Assembly (NCBI GenBank): GCA_016713925.1 | Contig: JADJOH010000002.1 | Span: 496,001 to 560,000, forward strand | DNA length: 64,000 bases | Reading direction: 5' to 3' | Source of the DNA: Bacteroidota bacterium | GTDB taxonomy: Bacteria; Bacteroidota; Bacteroidia; AKYH767-A; OLB10 | In this document: piece after piece, positions 62,769 to 64,000 of the stretch | Position numbering within the stretch: the stretch's first letter is position 1 | Layout of the letters: every line of letters begins with the position of its first letter | The notes under the pieces: generated by a model | What the model saw: only the letters and a program-made list of their open reading frames with translations | Told to the model about the DNA's origin: nothing | The model's database searches: none | Made by a program: the position numbers and the translations under genes

Positions 62769-63083
62769 GCTTGAGCTTGCTTAAATTGGATGAGTATTTT
62801 ATGCCACTTGATACGCAGATCTTTCAACAAGGTTTCCGGGTCTCTCTATTCTGATTATTTCAACCGGGTAGGAACTTCTTTCCATAAACTGCGTATTCAG
62901 TCCATGATCGCAAGAATATTACGAACGTCCTTTCTACTTCAATTCCCCTTCCCCGGTTACTATTTCCCTTTAAAAACGGTGAAAAAAGACCAAAACCTTA
63001 CAAATGGAAGGAATGTAACCAATACCCCCTCTACCCACGTATATAGGATCGTAAATTGACAATGACCAAAAAATAAATTGAAA
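62769..63083. other. Divergent intergenic region
   Basis: About 315 bases separating two divergent genes. No gene, RNA or clear promoter box seen by eye. Confidence 0.5.
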
Positions 63084-63653
63084 ATGAACCACCAGGCACA
63101 CACAGAAGACTTCTACAAAACCATCCGTGAAAACAGGATGCTGATGTACTCTAAACCGAAGCGTTACTTCAATCGTGACGAACAGAAAGGATCAACGTTT
63201 AAATATCTCTTCCTGATTGAGACGATCGTATTCATTCTCCTCATGGCTGCAGCAGGCACCACCATGGCACAGGGAACTCAGGTCGCACCGGGTGCTCCGT
63301 TCACTGCGAATGAGCAGGCGGGTGTCAATATTCACAACTACAATACGGTTTACAACAGCGGTAAAGTATTCGTGAGCTGGACGTCAAAAAATGAAAGCGA
63401 AGACTGCGTATATGTTATAGAACGCTCCGGAAACGGTCAGGAATTTCAATCGGTTGGTGTAAAAGAAGGTATTGGATCGGAAATCGAACTCTACTATTCA
63501 TGGATCGACAAAACACCTCCTGCAGGATTTGCCTACTACCGTGTAAAGAAAATTACCAAGGAAGGTACACAATTATACAGCTCTGTTAGTTCTGTTATCA
63601 ACCAGTCATCGAATTTCGAAAACTACGCACAGGGCGAAGAAGAAAACAAATAA
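63084..63653 (+). CDS. Membrane-anchored FN3-like protein
   Basis: 189 residues from ATG 63084 (a TTG at 63078 precedes it). A basic, cytoplasm-like head of about 40 residues (EDFYKTIRENRMLMYSKPKR) precedes one hydrophobic segment at about 41-63 (YLFLIETIVFILLMAAAGTTMAQ). The rest resembles the FN3-like module common in T9SS surface proteins: GKVFVSWTSKNESEDCVYVIE, RSGNGQEFQSVGV, YYSWIDKTPPAGFAYYRVKKI. No sorting domain follows. Could be an unusual long signal peptide or a membrane-anchored partner of the adjacent PKD protein. Function unknown. Confidence 0.75.
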   Translation: MNHQAHTEDFYKTIRENRMLMYSKPKRYFNRDEQKGSTFKYLFLIETIVFILLMAAAGTTMAQGTQVAPGAPFTANEQAGVNIHNYNTVYNSGKVFVSWTSKNESEDCVYVIERSGNGQEFQSVGVKEGIGSEIELYYSWIDKTPPAGFAYYRVKKITKEGTQLYSSVSSVINQSSNFENYAQGEEENK

Positions 63654-63694
63654 TCGACGTCCCTTTATACGTGAAGTGCACGTGTTTACGAACT

Positions 63695-64000
63695 ATGAAA
63701 ATAACGGCGAATAGGGTATTCAGAAAATATCTCAGCTTGTTGTTTCTACTTACTGCAACAACGTTACTACGGGCCCAGGTGCCCGTAGCTTCGTTTACCA
63801 GTAGCCAGGACAGCGGTTGCGCGCCCTTATTAGTGAATTTTATAAACACTTCTACCGGTGCCGTTAGTTATCAATGGAGTCTTGGTAACGGAAACAATTC
63901 GACTTTAACCAATCCCTCCACCTCTTATATTAATTCCGGTGCATATACGGTTGTCCTTATTGCCACCTCTGCCACAGGAATTAAAGACACCATTGTCTCT
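63695..64000 (+). CDS. PKD-domain surface protein, N-terminal part (runs off right edge)
   Basis: Open from ATG 63695 to the window end, 102 codons. Signal peptide at 1-28 (LSLLFLLTATTLLRAQ) followed by a PKD-like domain (PVASFTSSQDSGCAPLLVNF, YQWSLGNGNNSTL, YINSGAYTVVLIATSATG). The rest is outside the window. Probably a large T9SS or gliding-related adhesin; 41 bases after the FN3-like gene, so possibly co-transcribed. Confidence 0.82.
   Translation, partial: MKITANRVFRKYLSLLFLLTATTLLRAQVPVASFTSSQDSGCAPLLVNFINTSTGAVSYQWSLGNGNNSTLTNPSTSYINSGAYTVVLIATSATGIKDTIVS

Overview
This window is chromosomal DNA of a Bacteroidota bacterium, probably a free-living gliding or secreting member of a Chitinophagales/Sphingobacteriales-like group. 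The evidence is proteins with C-terminal type IX secretion (T9SS) sorting domains, gldC, DUF6089 barrel proteins, promoters of the TTG/TAnnTTTG kind, few Shine-Dalgarno sites, and an FtsZ and MraY of Bacteroidota type. Genus cannot be read from the sequence. Both window edges cut PKD-domain surface proteins, leftward at the left edge and rightward at the right edge.

Layout. 1-4225: a partial PKD protein, then a tandem pair of T9SS-sorted propeller-like proteins; the first is frameshifted. 4642-20255: a complete leftward division and cell-wall (dcw) operon in the order mraZ-rsmH-ftsL-ftsI-murE-mraY-murD-ftsW-murG-murC-ftsQ-ftsA-ftsZ-yqeY, preceded by three 10-bp repeats that look like an MraZ operator. 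20791-22583: two acyltransferases that look like the glycine-lipid pair GlsA/GlsB. 22753-24276: a third propeller paralogue with an in-frame stop before its sorting domain. 24523-33581: engB, gldC, a very large TolB-like surface protein, an M20 amidohydrolase, fructose-bisphosphatase and serA. 33643-35090: a wrecked IS4-family element with corrupted-looking sequence. 35432-37494: a DUF898 membrane protein and an M48 protease. 37957-39480: a fourth propeller paralogue. 39748-49167: pdxJ, CBS protein, an Omp85-like barrel, nadK, two DUF6089 proteins, uppS and bamA, which is the envelope cluster typical of the phylum. 49425-52504: a T9SS-sorted MbnP-like protein and two di-heme MbnH/MauG-like lipoproteins. 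52949-55102: two OmpH/Skp chaperones and murI. 55628-60630: a leftward set of ppiD, a small membrane protein, lptC, an OmpP1/FadL-like barrel and coaX. 60763-62768: tRNA-Phe, a single-domain response regulator and an unrecognised helical-repeat protein. 63084-64000: an FN3-like membrane-anchored protein and the start of a PKD protein.

How the genes work together. Most of the window serves envelope building: precursor synthesis (murC-G, mraY, murI, uppS), divisome assembly (ftsA/L/Q/W/Z/I), outer-membrane protein biogenesis (bamA, two skp, ppiD), LPS export (lptC) and lipid synthesis. The accessory layer is a family of T9SS-exported proteins and a probable copper or redox protein-maturation cassette.

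Sequence quality. Five reading frames break at single-base changes; four of these lie in short homopolymers and one (the first of three in murD) in a two-base run. They hit murD (three times), ftsI, one propeller paralogue and one MbnH-like gene; two of these are normally essential. Together with the A/G-run-rich IS region, this points to uncorrected consensus errors. Intergenic DNA is rich in dispersed palindromes and short repeats, several of them flanking the T9SS paralogues.
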